This document shows, piece after piece, positions 1 to 9,926 of a stretch of DNA of 64,000 nucleotides. The DNA lies in assembly GCA_947384775.1 (NCBI GenBank), contig CANDIF010000004.1, positions 51,002 through 115,001 of the forward strand, given 5' to 3'. Under the pieces are notes generated by a model. The model made no database searches. It saw nothing but the letters and a program-made list of their open reading frames with translations, and had not been told where the DNA came from. Numbering within the stretch: position 1 is the first letter of the stretch; every line of letters starts with the position of its first letter. The position numbers were made by a program, and so were the translations under genes. The stretch is from an uncultured Clostridium sp. GTDB taxonomy: Bacteria; Bacillota; Clostridia; TANB77; CAG-508.

Positions 1-642
1 TACATTAGATTTTATAACAGCACCAGAAGAATCAACTTCTGCAAGAGCAAGATACTTATTATCAGAAGAAATTGCTAAATCCATTACAGAAGTATTAGAC
101 AAAAAACGTTTAAAAAGTTCTGAACCATCTTGTGCAAACATTCTAACAATAGTTTTATAAGTGGTTCCAGTAATAGCAACTGATACATAACCATTCTTAT
201 TTACATATACATCAGAAACATTACCTTCAACATCTTTTTCCCATACTATGTTTTTACCGGAAATCAAATATAATTTTTGACCATTTTTTTCAGCCATCAC
301 AAAATAATTTCCATTAGTACAAACTATAGGATTAACAATTTTTATATCCAAAGAATCTTCTTTTTCTCCATTTTTATTAAAGAAAGTCAAAGTGTTTTCA
401 TATTGTTCAACAACATTATTATTAAAAACATATACATTAGAAGTTTCTGTTGCGATAGAAGGTAAAGTGCCTTCTGTAACGTTTTTCTTAAATAAATATT
501 TATCAAAGAAAATTCTAATAGGCTCGACTCTAAAATATAAGAAGCTAAAAATAGCAATTAACATTAATGATACAATTATTGCAATCAAGATAATAAGCTT
601 TTTTTTATTGATTTTTCTTTCTTTTAAATTTTTTAAAATCAT
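1..642 (-). CDS. membrane-anchored extracytoplasmic protein, C-terminus cut by window edge
   Basis: Reading the minus strand from ATG at 642 gives 214 codons without a stop before the window edge. A short basic N-terminus (KERKINKKK) is followed by one hydrophobic segment at about residues 14-35, then an extracytoplasmic region with short beta-type repeats around motifs such as NGNYFVMAEKNGQKLYLISG and SSDNKYLALAEVDSSG. The pattern is that of a membrane-tethered beta-propeller-like protein of the kind annotated DUF5711 in Clostridia; that family name is a suggestion from memory. A GTGAGG ribosome binding site lies just upstream. No in-frame CGG occurs. It is divergent from the next gene, separated by 125 bp. 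Confidence 0.75.
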   Translation of the reverse strand, partial: MILKNLKERKINKKKLIILIAIIVSLMLIAIFSFLYFRVEPIRIFFDKYLFKKNVTEGTLPSIATETSNVYVFNNNVVEQYENTLTFFNKNGEKEDSLDIKIVNPIVCTNGNYFVMAEKNGQKLYLISGKNIVWEKDVEGNVSDVYVNKNGYVSVAITGTTYKTIVRMFAQDGSELFKRFLSNTSVMDLAISSDNKYLALAEVDSSGAVIKSNV

Positions 643-767
643 AATAACCTCACACACATATTTATATCAATAAAATACATTTTTTTCAATAGAAATAATA
701 TAAAATGCAATAAAAATAAATAATTGAAATCTATAAAGACTAATGATATAATAATTTTGGTGATGAC

Positions 768-1538
768 ATGTTAAAAAAGAAAAAAGTAATAATTATAAGC
801 ATAGTTATAACATTAATAGTTATAATTGCTGTAGTGGCAACAATATTCATAATACGAAAAGGGAAAAAAACAGAAAATAAAAGTAATCAGGAAGTAGCAA
901 ATATAGATAAAGCAAAATTAGAAATGGAATTTAAAAAAGAATTTTTAAATGAAGAAACTGAATATGTAGAAATTAGACAAAAAATAGAGCAGTCCAAAGT
1001 TGGAACATATGATGTAAAAGCAATTATTCCAAAAATCACTATTGAAAAAGAAGAGGCAAATAAAATAAATAAGGAAATATATAAATTAGCAGCAGATATA
1101 ATAAATCAAGGAGCAAGAGCAGAAAAGTATGCAAAATATAACATGGAGTACACATCATTTATAAATAATAACATTTTATCATTAGTAATTAGATTCACAG
1201 TAAAAGAAGGAGATAATCCAAGAAGAATTATAATTAAAACATATAATTATGATATTGAAAAAGATAAAAGAATAGAGCTAGCAGATATTATAGATAGTGA
1301 GCAAGAAAACAAAATTCAAAACGAAATAAATAAAAAAATTGAAGAATCAAATGCAAAGGCAGAGCAGAGTATAAACAAAGGATATAATGCCTACATAAGA
1401 GACGCAGAAAGTTCTATATATAAAATAAAAAATGCAACAGAATTTTTTATAGGAGAAGACAATATTTTATATATAATTTATGCTTATGGGAACCAAGAGT
1501 ATACAGAACAAATGGATTTAATAATATATAAATTATAA
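768..1538 (+). CDS. membrane-anchored RsiV/DUF3298-like protein
   Basis: This 256-residue protein has a lysine-rich start and one strong membrane segment at about residues 7-29, leaving most of the chain outside the cell. The C-terminal half, with YNYDIEKDKRIELADII and FFIGEDNILYIIYAYGN, resembles the DUF4163/DUF3298 module of RsiV and PdaC, which in Bacillus binds lysozyme or sits beside a deacetylase domain. No sigma factor or deacetylase gene is adjacent, so a role as an anti-sigma factor is not supported. The start follows a GGTGATG site. The gene stands alone and ends at a clear terminator. Confidence 0.65.
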   Translation: MLKKKKVIIISIVITLIVIIAVVATIFIIRKGKKTENKSNQEVANIDKAKLEMEFKKEFLNEETEYVEIRQKIEQSKVGTYDVKAIIPKITIEKEEANKINKEIYKLAADIINQGARAEKYAKYNMEYTSFINNNILSLVIRFTVKEGDNPRRIIIKTYNYDIEKDKRIELADIIDSEQENKIQNEINKKIEESNAKAEQSINKGYNAYIRDAESSIYKIKNATEFFIGEDNILYIIYAYGNQEYTEQMDLIIYKL

Positions 1539-1540
1539 AT

Positions 1541-1572
1541 AAAAGAGCAAACCGTTCATGGTTTGCTCTTTT
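1541..1572. terminator. bidirectional intrinsic terminator
   Basis: A 13-bp perfect stem (AAAAGAGCAAACC pairing with GGTTTGCTCTTTT) around a 6-nt loop lies between two convergent genes. T-runs occur in both directions, so it can end both transcripts. Confidence 0.85.
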
Positions 1573-1582
1573 GATATATTTT

Positions 1583-2702
1583 TTATTCTATATAATCATT
1601 TATAGAACCCATATTTAGTTTAAATAATTTCTTAATCTTACGCACAAAAGTATGTATAAAACTGAAAGCAGACTTAGTATTATCTATTATAGCAAGGGAA
1701 GTACATTCGCTTTTAAATAAGCTAATTTCACCGAATTTTTCAACTTCAGCTTGCTTTTTCTCAATAGCATTCATTAAATCGCAATAAAAATTATTATAAA
1801 AAGTGTAATTACGAGAAGTTCCCATTACATTTTTAAAATTGTATAATTTATTTTTAAAGTTATATAAATCTTCAGCATCGCGAATGCTATTAAATTCATA
1901 TGTAAAACAATTTCTAATAATACAATTCTGAATAGAAAAGAATAATTTAGTTATTGAACGTTTCTGTTCAGCAATGATGGAATTTAATTGCTTAATATCA
2001 TTTATCTTTTCAGTATATTCTAGTTCTTTTATATAACAGTATAAATCATTTTCAAGTTTTAACAATTTATCTAATTGCCTTGAAATTTTTTCATACATCT
2101 TTTTACTGAATTTGGCACTAAAAGTATTTTTGAATAAATCACTATTATACAAAACACTATGGTATAAAGGATATGTTCCAGTAAAATATACTAACTCATT
2201 AACTAAAGAACATTCTAAAGGATAATAATCAGGACTATTTGTTCTTAGTAAAATATCAAAATATTTTTCCTCTACTACATTTGACATATTTGCTTCAGAA
2301 GCCATAAGTTGAACAGCTGCTTCATTAAGAGCAAGCTCAGAGAAAAAATCGTGAGATCCACCAAAACCGCTCATTTTTTTCTTTTGAAAAAGAGTTCTGT
2401 AAAAAATGAATACATTCATGCATAGCTGTATCAGGTACACTAGTAAAATCTAAATCTTCATTAAAATATATTGAATTAGTTTCAGGAACATATTTAGCAC
2501 CTGAAGAATCATTAGGCATACTTGCAGTGTACATATTTAGCGTACAAAATGAATTAAATAATTGCTGTCTATTAAAATTATGTTCAGGAAAAGCAAGACA
2601 TAACTTAATAGCAATATCCGTAGATATTGTTTTTATTTGATTGCTATTCAATTCATGAATATTAGTAATGCCTTCTTTTTTTAACAAGAAATTAACATTC
2701 AT
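1583..2702 (-). CDS. zincin-like metallopeptidase read through one +1 shift at CGG
   Basis: Two overlapping minus-strand frames make one 372-residue protein if the C of a zero-frame CGG at 2369-2367 is skipped. The joined text runs KEKNE-GFGGSHDFFSELALNEAAVQL. HECIH at residues 95-99 is a classical zinc-binding HExxH. The Glu of LNEAA at about residue 127, after the shift, is placed like the third ligand of gluzincins. The C-terminal part is helical and Lys-rich, with no membrane segment. Without the shift the chain ends 12 codons later and lacks the third ligand. No homopolymer tract marks the junction. The substrate is unknown. A 243-bp intergenic region separates it from the divergent protease gene. 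The gene family itself is not recognised. Confidence 0.65.
2367..2369 (-). other. CGG +1 frameshift site 1 (zincin)
   Basis: The zero frame reads AAT GAG CGG TTT TGG. Skipping C gives GAG then GGT TTT GGT GGA, which opens the 261-codon downstream frame. Confidence 0.75.
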
Positions 2703-2886
2703 TAGTAACTCCTTCTTTTATTCGTTAGTATTCTAAAAAACATTATACAACAAAAAGTCGAAAAAAGATGTTACAATTATATTAACTTTATGTTACAAAA
2801 ACATGACACAAAATGTTACAAAAATGTAATAAACGAGCAAAGCCGACAAAATAGCACCTTACAGGACATCGAAAAAATACGATTAC

Positions 2887-2914
2887 TTGACAAAAATAGA
2901 AAATATGGCATAAT
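2887..2914 (+). promoter_or_regulatory. sigma-A type promoter of the S8 protease
   Basis: TTGACA at 2887-2892 and CATAAT at 2909-2914, spaced 16 nt, lie about 40 bp upstream of the S8 protease start. Confidence 0.6.
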
Positions 2915-2954
2915 TAAAAGTGAATAATTATAGGGAAAAAGGGGATTGTTACAT

Positions 2955-5705
2955 ATGATACAAAGAAAAAAACGACAAGTTAAAATTGCTTTATTGATTC
3001 TTATAATTCTTGCAGTAGCAGTAGTAGCTACAATGGGAATTTTCAAAGTATTTAATAAAAGTGAAAATAAACCAGAGATGCAAGAAACAACTCAAGCGAA
3101 TTTGAATATATATGAATTAAAAAGCATAATAGTAGAAACAAAATTAACTGAAGAAGATTTAAAAGGAAAATATAATGCAAGTGAAATTGAAACCTTAATG
3201 GAAGGTGAAGCAGATGAAACTAAACTTTATCTGTTAACATATAAAACAGAGGAAGATACAAAAAATGCATACGAAGCTTTGCAGAAAGATGAAAATTTTC
3301 AATCTGTTGACCTAAATAAAAAAGTAACAACAAATGAAAGAGTAGAAAAGATTTTCCAATGGAATGTTGGAGGAGAAAATCCACTTACTTCATGGGGTGG
3401 AGTTACAATGGGGCTAGATAAAACTCTAGAAACAATAAATAAAAAAACAAATAATCCAGAGATAATTGTTGCAGTAATAGATTCAGGACTAGATATGACA
3501 CATCCTATATTTGAACAAGATGCAACATTAAAAGCAAGAGTATTAGAAGGAATTGATGCAACAGGAAAAAATGATATAACAGATAATGATGGGCATGGTA
3601 CAAATGTTGCAGGTATTGTTTTAGAATCAACACCAGACAATGTAAAAGTTTTACCAATAAAAGCATTAGATGTACAAGAAGCAGGAAAACCAGCAACAGG
3701 AACAATGGCAGATATCATTAGTGCTATTAACCAAGCTGTTTCAAATGGAGCAGACGTAATAAATATGAGCTTAGGAGCAAAAGGAATAAATTTAGCAGAG
3801 CAAAATGCAATAAACAAAGCATATGCAAAAGGAATTGTATGTATAGCAGCATCAGGAAATGGAGATGACAAAACAGGACTAGCATATGACTTAGATGCAG
3901 ATGGAATGGAATTCTATCCAGCAGAATGTGAAAATGTAATAACAGTAGGAGCAGTAAAAAACACTTTGATAAATGCATCAACAAGAGATGATGGAATAGA
4001 TCAGTATCTTATAGATAATTATGCAACATATATTCAAGCAACAACAGGAGATTTGAGTATAGCACAGTTTTCAAATTATGGTGAAAAACTAGATTTTGTT
4101 GCACCTGGTGTAACAATAGTAGGGTTAACAGCAGGAGGAAGATTAGGAATTTATGATGGTACATCACAAGCAGCACCTCATGTAGCAGCTGCTGCGGCAA
4201 CAATAAAAAGCTATAATGAAGACTATACAAGTGATCAAGTAGAAGAAATCTTGGAATACTATGCTGTTGACTTAGGAGCAGAAGGTAGAGATAATCTTTA
4301 TGGAAAAGGATTTGTATCATTTAAAGAAGTAGAAGAATGTACATGTGGTTCAACTGAATGTGATAAAATATACTGTTTTGGTTGCAAAAACAAGTCTTGT
4401 ATATATCATCCAGGAAAAGATAATAAACTAACAAGTATAGCTGTAACAGAAGCTCCAGCAAAAACAACATACTACTTAAATGAAGAATTTGACCCAGCAG
4501 GAATGGTAGTAACAGCAACATATAGTGATGGAAAAACAAAGGCAGTAGAAGGCTATACAAATACAACTATAGCAGGAGTATGGGAAAACTTAGAACAAAA
4601 CATGGTAATATACACAATTGACATAGCGTATACAGAAGACAAAGTAACAAGACATGCAAAACAAGATATAACATTAAATAAATCAGAATTACAAGTTCCA
4701 AAATTACAATCACTAGAGATAACAAATCCACCAGCAAAAACAGCATATGAAGAAGGCGAAACATTTGATACTACAGGAATGATAGTAACAGCAGTTTATG
4801 ATGATGAAAGTAAACAAATAATAACAAATTATACATATACACCAACAGAAGCACTAACAAGCGATATAACAGAAGTAGTAATATCTTATACAGAAGGAAG
4901 TATTACTAAAGAGGTGAAACAAACAATAACAGTAGGAACTCAAGAAGGAGAAAAGAAATTATCAAAAATAGCAATAACAGCACCACCAAGAAAAACAACA
5001 TATGATGTTGGTGAAGAATTCGATAAAACAGGAATGGTAGTAACAGCAACATATACAGACGATTCAGTAGAAACAGTAACAGATTACACAATACTACCAG
5101 CAAGAAAATTACAAGCAGTAGATACAAAAGTAACAATTCAATACACTAAAGATGGAGTAACTAAACAAGTAGATCAACCAATAACAATGAATACACAAAG
5201 TGGAAATTTACCAACAACTAAAACTTTATCTAAAATAGCAGTAGGAACTCCACCAACAAAAACAACATATACAGCAGGAGAGAGATTTGATACTACAGGA
5301 ATGATAATAAAAGCAACATATTCAGATGGGTCAGCAGAAATAATTACAGACTACACATATTCCCCATCAGGAGAATTAAAAACAACAGATACTAAAATTG
5401 TTGTAAGTTATAATGAAAAAACAGTAAATATTCCAATAACAGTAAAATCAGCAACAGCGCCAGGTACAACAACAGATCCAGGTACAACAGAATATCCTGA
5501 TTTAAACAGCAGTATGTTTAATATAACAGTAAAAGATCCAAACGGCTCAAATGAAATAAAAGTAAATGTAGAAGATGGAACAACATCAAAAGGAGAATTA
5601 GCATACACAGGATTAGAAGATACCATAATTCCAATAGGAATATGTATAGCAATTGCAGTAATAACAGTATCATATGTATCATATAGAAAATATAAAGATA
5701 TTTAA
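2955..5705 (+). CDS. cell-surface subtilisin-like S8 protease with four bacterial Ig-like repeats
   Basis: A serine protease acting outside the cell, about 916 residues. An N-terminal membrane or signal segment (residues about 11-33) is followed by a propeptide-like region. The subtilisin domain has the catalytic triad Asp176 (VIDSGLD), His214 (DGHGTNVAG) and Ser404 (GTSQAAPHVA). A short Cys-rich linker (CTCGSTECDKIYCFGC) precedes four Ig-like repeats of the Big_3 type, each with xAPPxKTTYxxGExFDxTGMxVTATYSDG. The C-terminus has LAYTG, a hydrophobic helix and a basic tail, resembling a sortase signal variant. ATG at 2955 is chosen over the upstream TTG because of spacing from AGGGG. It is monocistronic with its own promoter and terminator. 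No in-frame CGG occurs. Confidence 0.9.
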   Translation: MIQRKKRQVKIALLILIILAVAVVATMGIFKVFNKSENKPEMQETTQANLNIYELKSIIVETKLTEEDLKGKYNASEIETLMEGEADETKLYLLTYKTEEDTKNAYEALQKDENFQSVDLNKKVTTNERVEKIFQWNVGGENPLTSWGGVTMGLDKTLETINKKTNNPEIIVAVIDSGLDMTHPIFEQDATLKARVLEGIDATGKNDITDNDGHGTNVAGIVLESTPDNVKVLPIKALDVQEAGKPATGTMADIISAINQAVSNGADVINMSLGAKGINLAEQNAINKAYAKGIVCIAASGNGDDKTGLAYDLDADGMEFYPAECENVITVGAVKNTLINASTRDDGIDQYLIDNYATYIQATTGDLSIAQFSNYGEKLDFVAPGVTIVGLTAGGRLGIYDGTSQAAPHVAAAAATIKSYNEDYTSDQVEEILEYYAVDLGAEGRDNLYGKGFVSFKEVEECTCGSTECDKIYCFGCKNKSCIYHPGKDNKLTSIAVTEAPAKTTYYLNEEFDPAGMVVTATYSDGKTKAVEGYTNTTIAGVWENLEQNMVIYTIDIAYTEDKVTRHAKQDITLNKSELQVPKLQSLEITNPPAKTAYEEGETFDTTGMIVTAVYDDESKQIITNYTYTPTEALTSDITEVVISYTEGSITKEVKQTITVGTQEGEKKLSKIAITAPPRKTTYDVGEEFDKTGMVVTATYTDDSVETVTDYTILPARKLQAVDTKVTIQYTKDGVTKQVDQPITMNTQSGNLPTTKTLSKIAVGTPPTKTTYTAGERFDTTGMIIKATYSDGSAEIITDYTYSPSGELKTTDTKIVVSYNEKTVNIPITVKSATAPGTTTDPGTTEYPDLNSSMFNITVKDPNGSNEIKVNVEDGTTSKGELAYTGLEDTIIPIGICIAIAVITVSYVSYRKYKDI

Positions 5706-5711
5706 AAAATA

Positions 5712-5745
5712 AAAAAAGTAGCTTCAAGAAGAAGCTACTTTTTTT
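5712..5745 (+). terminator. terminator of S8 protease gene
   Basis: AAGTAGCTTC pairs with GAAGCTACTT around a 5-nt loop, followed by a T-run, directly after the stop codon. Confidence 0.85.
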
Positions 5746-5827
5746 AGCTTAAAAACATTATAATGCCAATAAAAGTTGAAATTTTAATAAATTCCTGTTA
5801 TAATTATATTTTAGGAAAAGAGGTAAG

Positions 5828-6364
5828 ATGAAAAAAATATTAATTATAATAGGACTTTTTATTAGCTTTATATTAATTTATTTTTTACAGATTAACTTTT
5901 TTAGTTGGTATAATATAGCAGGAATTAAGCCAAACTTATTTATAATATTAGCATTATTTATAGGACTATATATGGGGAAAACGTATGGACTAATTATAGG
6001 ATTAATAATGGGATTATGCTTGGATTTGTATATAGCAAAAATGATAGGAACTAACTTTTTAGTTATGGGACTATCAGGATTTTTAGGAGGAGTTTATGAT
6101 AAGAACTTTTCTAAAGATACTTTAATAACATTAATTCTAATAGTAGCAGGGACAACAATATTATGCGAAACTATAGTGTATATAATGCAACTAATATTTT
6201 TAAGAGTAGAACTAACAACTTTAAAATTTATATATATTGTTTTTATAGAAGCAATATATAATGTAATCTTAATTATAATTTTAAATCCACTAATTCAAAA
6301 GATAGGAAATTCCATAGAAGAAAACTTTGAAAAAGAAAAACAATTTAGTAAATATTTATTGTGA
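5828..6364 (+). CDS. mreD: rod shape-determining protein MreD
   Basis: A 178-residue integral membrane protein with five or six hydrophobic helices and the characteristic MreD pattern: an N-terminal FINFF-like helix, GIKPNLFIILALFIGLYMGKTYG, then GLIMGLCLDLY. MreD is part of the elongasome that links MreB filaments to peptidoglycan synthesis. The position immediately upstream of mrdA (PBP2), 27 bp away, matches the usual mreBCD-mrdA order, although mreB and mreC are absent here. A GAGGTAAG site precedes the ATG. No CGG is present in the gene. Confidence 0.85.
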   Translation: MKKILIIIGLFISFILIYFLQINFFSWYNIAGIKPNLFIILALFIGLYMGKTYGLIIGLIMGLCLDLYIAKMIGTNFLVMGLSGFLGGVYDKNFSKDTLITLILIVAGTTILCETIVYIMQLIFLRVELTTLKFIYIVFIEAIYNVILIIILNPLIQKIGNSIEENFEKEKQFSKYLL

Positions 6365-6391
6365 AAATATTAAACTATAAAGGAGAAAAAG

Positions 6392-8467
6392 TTGGCAAAT
6401 CTAGACAAAAAGAATGTTAGATATAATATACTAACTATATTAGTATATATAGTAGGACTGATAATGATTATACAGTTATTTAACTTGCAAATTGTTCATG
6501 GAGAAGAATACTTGGAAAAATCAAGCTTAAGATTAACAAGAGAAACTACAATAAAAGCAGCAAGAGGGAATATCAGAGATTGCAATGGTAATATAATAGC
6601 AGGGACAACGGTTAAATATTCATTAGAAATTTATAGGAGTAAAATAGAAGAAAGCGTATTAAATGATACAATATTAAGAACAATAAATGTACTAGAAAAA
6701 AACAACGATGAATATAATAACGAATTTCCAATAGATTCAAATACAATGAACTATAAATATGATGAAGAAAAAATACAAACGATTTTAAAAGAAAATAAAC
6801 TAGATGAAAATATGTCTGCAGAGCAATTTATAGATAATTATATAAATCAATATAATTTACAAAACTATTCAAGAACAGATGCATTAAAAATAATAGCTGT
6901 TCGATATGGCATAACTAAAAAGGGCTATAGTAGTATGAGAGGATATGAGATTTCTTCGAATATAAGTGAAACAAGTATAGCAGAAATTGAAGAAAAAGCA
7001 CAAGAATTTCCAGGAATTACAATAGACTATATTCCAGTACGTGAATATAAATATGGAAGTTTAATGTCACATGTACTTGGATATGTAGGAAAAATAGATG
7101 CAGATGAATATAAAAATAGCATACGGATATACATTAAATGACTATATAGGAAAAACAGGAATTGAGTATGTTTGCGAAAAATATTTAAAAGGAACAGATG
7201 GAAAAAAGCAAACAGATATGTCTGTAGATGGAACAATAACAGGAGAATATGTAACAGAGGTAGCAACTCAAGGAAATGATGTAATATTAACAATAGATGC
7301 AAAAGTACAACAAGCAACAGAAGAATCTTTAAAAAATACTATAGAAAAAATAAAAACAGGAGGATTCGGAGAAAAAAGGGAAGTAAATGCAGGATGTGCA
7401 GTAGTTCTTAATGTAAAAACTGGAGAGGTAATTTCTATGTATAGTTATCCCGATTTTGAACCACAATTATTTGTTCAAGGAATAAGCACAGAAAAATGGA
7501 ATGAATATACAGAAGAAAATACAAAAGCACTATTAAATAGAACAACACAAACAGCGTATGCACCAGGTTCAATATTTAAAATGGTCCCAGCAATAGCTGG
7601 ATTAGAAACAAATAAAATAACTATTGAAGAAAATATAAATTGTGCAGGAATATACCCCAAAGGATATCATCCAAAATGCTGGTATTATAGCACATATGGA
7701 AGAGGACATGGAGATTTGACAGTATCACAAGCAATACAGAAATCTTGCAACTGTTATTTTTACGAAGTAGGAACAAGAATAGGAATAGAGACAATAGAAG
7801 AATATGCAACATATTTTGGATTAGGGCAAAAAACAAATATTGAACTAGTAGGAGAAATATCAGGAACACTCGCAGGAAAAAAACTTTATGATAAAATAGG
7901 AGAAACATGGTATTATGGAAATACTCTATCAGCAGTAATTCGGACAAGCAGAAAATAACTTTACACCAATACAAATGGCAAAATATATTGCAATGCTTAC
8001 AAATGGAGGAAAACAAATAGATATAACTTTAATCAAAAATATTACAACCAAGGAAGGAACAAATATAGATAGAACAGAAATCAATTCATATATAAAAAAT
8101 AAATTGGGAATAAAAGATGTAGTTAATGAAAATTTAGACATAAAAGAGGAAAATTTAAAAGCAATACTAGAAGGTATGAAATCAGTTACAACAGAAACCC
8201 GGGGGAACCGCATATTCAGTTTTTCGAGATTTTAAAATAGAAGTAGGTGGAAAAACAGGAACGGCGGAAGCGGGAGAAAAAACAAATGCGTGGTTCGTAG
8301 GATTTGCACCATATGAAAGTCCAGAAATTGCAGTAGTAGTATTTTTAGAAAATGGAGAACATGGATCATATAGTGCAGAAGTAACTAGAGACATAATGGA
8401 AGCATATTTTGGATTAAATGAAGACATAGAAGAAGATAAAATAGCAAAACCATATGTAAACAATTAA
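6392..8467 (+). CDS. mrdA: penicillin-binding protein 2 read through three +1 shifts at CGG
   Basis: A class B transpeptidase that cross-links lateral-wall peptidoglycan. It starts with TTG behind AAAGGAG. Three reading frames cover it. Skipping C at CGG 7124, 7941 and 8200 gives one 690-residue protein, normal for PBP2. Order: membrane anchor (about residues 12-32), dimerisation region (ARGNIRDCNG), then transpeptidase domain with SIFK (Ser393, Lys396), SCN (451-453) and KTGT (620-623). KTGT lies after the third shift, so no unshifted product could be active. The joins restore YKNSIGYTLNDYIGK, LSAVIGQAENNFTPIQMA and TETGGTAYSVF. No other stops or gaps occur. Since PBP2 is normally needed for rod growth, decay to a pseudogene is unlikely. 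Confidence 0.85.
7124..7126 (+). other. CGG +1 frameshift site 2 (mrdA)
   Basis: The zero frame reads AGC ATA CGG ATA TAC and soon meets TGA. Skipping C gives ATA GGA TAT ACA, that is SIGYTLNDYIG, the expected PBP2 sequence. Confidence 0.85.
7941..7943 (+). other. CGG +1 frameshift site 3 (mrdA)
   Basis: The frame reads GTA ATT CGG ACA AGC AGA AAA TAA. Skipping C gives ATT GGA CAA GCA GAA AAT, that is IGQAENNFTP, a typical PBP2 block. Confidence 0.88.
8200..8202 (+). other. CGG +1 frameshift site 4 (mrdA)
   Basis: The frame reads GAA ACC CGG GGG AAC. Skipping C gives ACC GGG GGA ACC GCA, that is TGGTAYS, leading into the KTGT motif. Confidence 0.88.
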
Positions 8468-8499
8468 TAAGAATGAATTCAAAGAAGGGAATGAAAAAA

Positions 8500-9111
8500 A
8501 TGAAAAGTTGTATAGGAATTACTAGAAGAAAAGAGAAGATTATTATAAGAATAAAAGATGAAGCAACACAAGAAGAAATAATAGAGGACTTAAATAAGAG
8601 AATGGTAGACTTAAAGAAATTATTCAAAGACGGAAAAAATGCAATTAGTATAGAAGGAAAAATTTTAACAGTCCAGGAAAAAGAAGAAATAAAAAGTATT
8701 ATATTAGCAAAAATAAAAACAACAATATCATTTAAATCAACACAAGAGTTAGGCTTAGCAAGTATAAAAAAAGTATATGAAAAGGATGTTTCAGATTCTT
8801 TAACAAGGCTATTTAGAGGAAGTCTACGCTCGGGACAAAAGCTTGAATTTGAAGGAAGTTTAGTAGTAATTGGGGATGTAAATAGTGGAGCAGAAGTTGT
8901 CGCAAGTGATAATATAATTATTGTAGGAACATTAAGAGGTTTGGCACATGCAGGAGCACAAGGTAATAAAAAAGCAGTAATTGCAGCAAATTCAATAGAA
9001 GGACCTCAAGTAAGAATTGCAGATGTTGTAAAAGAAATTGAATATGAGGATATTGAATTTAGAAAACAATATGCATATATAGATGGCGAAAATATTATAT
9101 TAGAAGAATAG
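8500..9111 (+). CDS. minC: septum site-determining protein MinC
   Basis: A cell-division inhibitor that blocks FtsZ assembly away from mid-cell. At about 203 residues it has a short N-terminal domain (IGITRRKEKIIIRIKDEA) and the diagnostic C-terminal beta-helix: LRSGQKLEFEGSLVVIGDVNSGAEVVASDNIIIVGTLRGLAHAGA then NSIEGPQVRIADV. ATG at 8500 is chosen because it lies 9 nt after AAGGGA; in-frame ATGs at 8473 and 8491 are possible. It sits 32 bp after mrdA in the same direction, probably the same operon. minD and minE are not adjacent. CGG triplets occur only out of frame. Confidence 0.9.
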   Translation: MKSCIGITRRKEKIIIRIKDEATQEEIIEDLNKRMVDLKKLFKDGKNAISIEGKILTVQEKEEIKSIILAKIKTTISFKSTQELGLASIKKVYEKDVSDSLTRLFRGSLRSGQKLEFEGSLVVIGDVNSGAEVVASDNIIIVGTLRGLAHAGAQGNKKAVIAANSIEGPQVRIADVVKEIEYEDIEFRKQYAYIDGENIILEE

Positions 9112-9278
9112 CTTAAGACAAAAGTAAAAGTATTAAAATAACATATAAAATTTCATCATGCACATTTTCTTTATATAAGAAGAACAGCAAACATAAAATT
9201 AATAAATCATCAAAATAGAATTTCATGTTAAATAGTTCAATATATTCAGAATCGGTGTTGTCAAAAAATGGCAATAAG

Positions 9279-9644
9279 CTATTTAGTGTCATTTTTCAAA
9301 TCACCACCTAAAAATGGAAGAATTTCCATTAATTTACTTAACTGAATATATTGATCTAATTTGTTTTTTCGATCCTCTTTCAAATATGGCTTTAAGGACA
9401 AAAGCAGTTTTGAACGAGGATTATCTTTTGTATTCATTTTATCCATAATTGATTTCATCTTAATGAAGGTATCAAAGTCAATATTTGCATTGCTTGTTTC
9501 ACTTTCTTTATTAGATGTATTTCCACTACTGTTAGATACCGAATTATTATTGACCATACCCATTATACTATCAATCATTTCTGGTGAAATATTATCTTTA
9601 TTTATATTAAATTTTTCAAATAAATTAGACAAATCCTCATTCAC
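9279..9644 (-). CDS. hypothetical protein, helical with Ser/Asn-rich linker
   Basis: A 121-residue cytoplasmic-type protein. Residues 1-32 are helical (MNEDLSNLFEKFNI), followed by a low-complexity linker rich in Asn and Ser and a C-terminal helical part ending SKLMEILPFLGGDLKN. The family is not recognised. It follows the small minus-strand gene upstream by about 12 bp with an AGGAGT-like site, so the two form an operon. The 167 bp between it and minC hold no gene or clear hairpin. Confidence 0.6.
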   Translation of the reverse strand: MNEDLSNLFEKFNINKDNISPEMIDSIMGMVNNNSVSNSSGNTSNKESETSNANIDFDTFIKMKSIMDKMNTKDNPRSKLLLSLKPYLKEDRKNKLDQYIQLSKLMEILPFLGGDLKNDTK

Positions 9645-9656
9645 AATAAAAACTCC

Positions 9657-9806
9657 TTACTCTTTGCTTTGATTATTTTGATTTAAAATATTTTGACCAT
9701 TTTTACTTTTCAAAAATTCATTAGCTTTGCTAATACCAGCTTCTAATTCTGCTTTATCCATTTTTGATAATGCTTGAAGCATTTTTGAGATATCCATGTT
9801 ATTCAA
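9657..9806 (-). CDS. small hypothetical helical protein
   Basis: A protein of about 49 residues, MNNMDISKMLQALSKMDKAELEAGISKANEF and a Gln/Asn-rich tail. TTG at 9806 is preferred because GGGAG lies 8 nt upstream; ATG at 9797 is the alternative. The composition is amphipathic, without Cys or membrane segment. It is the first gene of a two-gene operon with the 121-residue protein. Function unknown. Confidence 0.5.
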   Translation of the reverse strand: MNNMDISKMLQALSKMDKAELEAGISKANEFLKSKNGQNILNQNNQSKE

Positions 9807-9864
9807 AAAAATCACTCCCATATAAATATATGAAAACAATATACAAATATGTGAATAAATGTAT

Positions 9865-9894
9865 TTACAAAATGATTTTTTTTATGATATAATT
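9865..9894 (+). promoter_or_regulatory. probable promoter of the Ig-like membrane protein gene
   Basis: TTTACA followed after about 18 T-rich bases by TATAAT lies about 35 bp upstream of the ATG at 9927. Confidence 0.5.
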
Positions 9895-9926
9895 CTATTA
9901 TTATTATATAATGAGGAAGAATAGAT

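Noticed and set aside
277..673. Two plus-strand frames at the window start
   Set aside because: They lie antisense to a continuous 214-codon minus-strand gene with signal and ribosome binding site.
3299..5727. Several Leu-rich minus-strand frames under the S8 protease gene
   Set aside because: They are antisense shadows of an A-rich coding strand, without ribosome binding sites.
6392..8467. mrdA, cwlD, helicase and Res as decaying pseudogenes
   Set aside because: All catalytic residues are intact after joining, there are no other stops or deletions, and the same single-base change recurs in unrelated genes.
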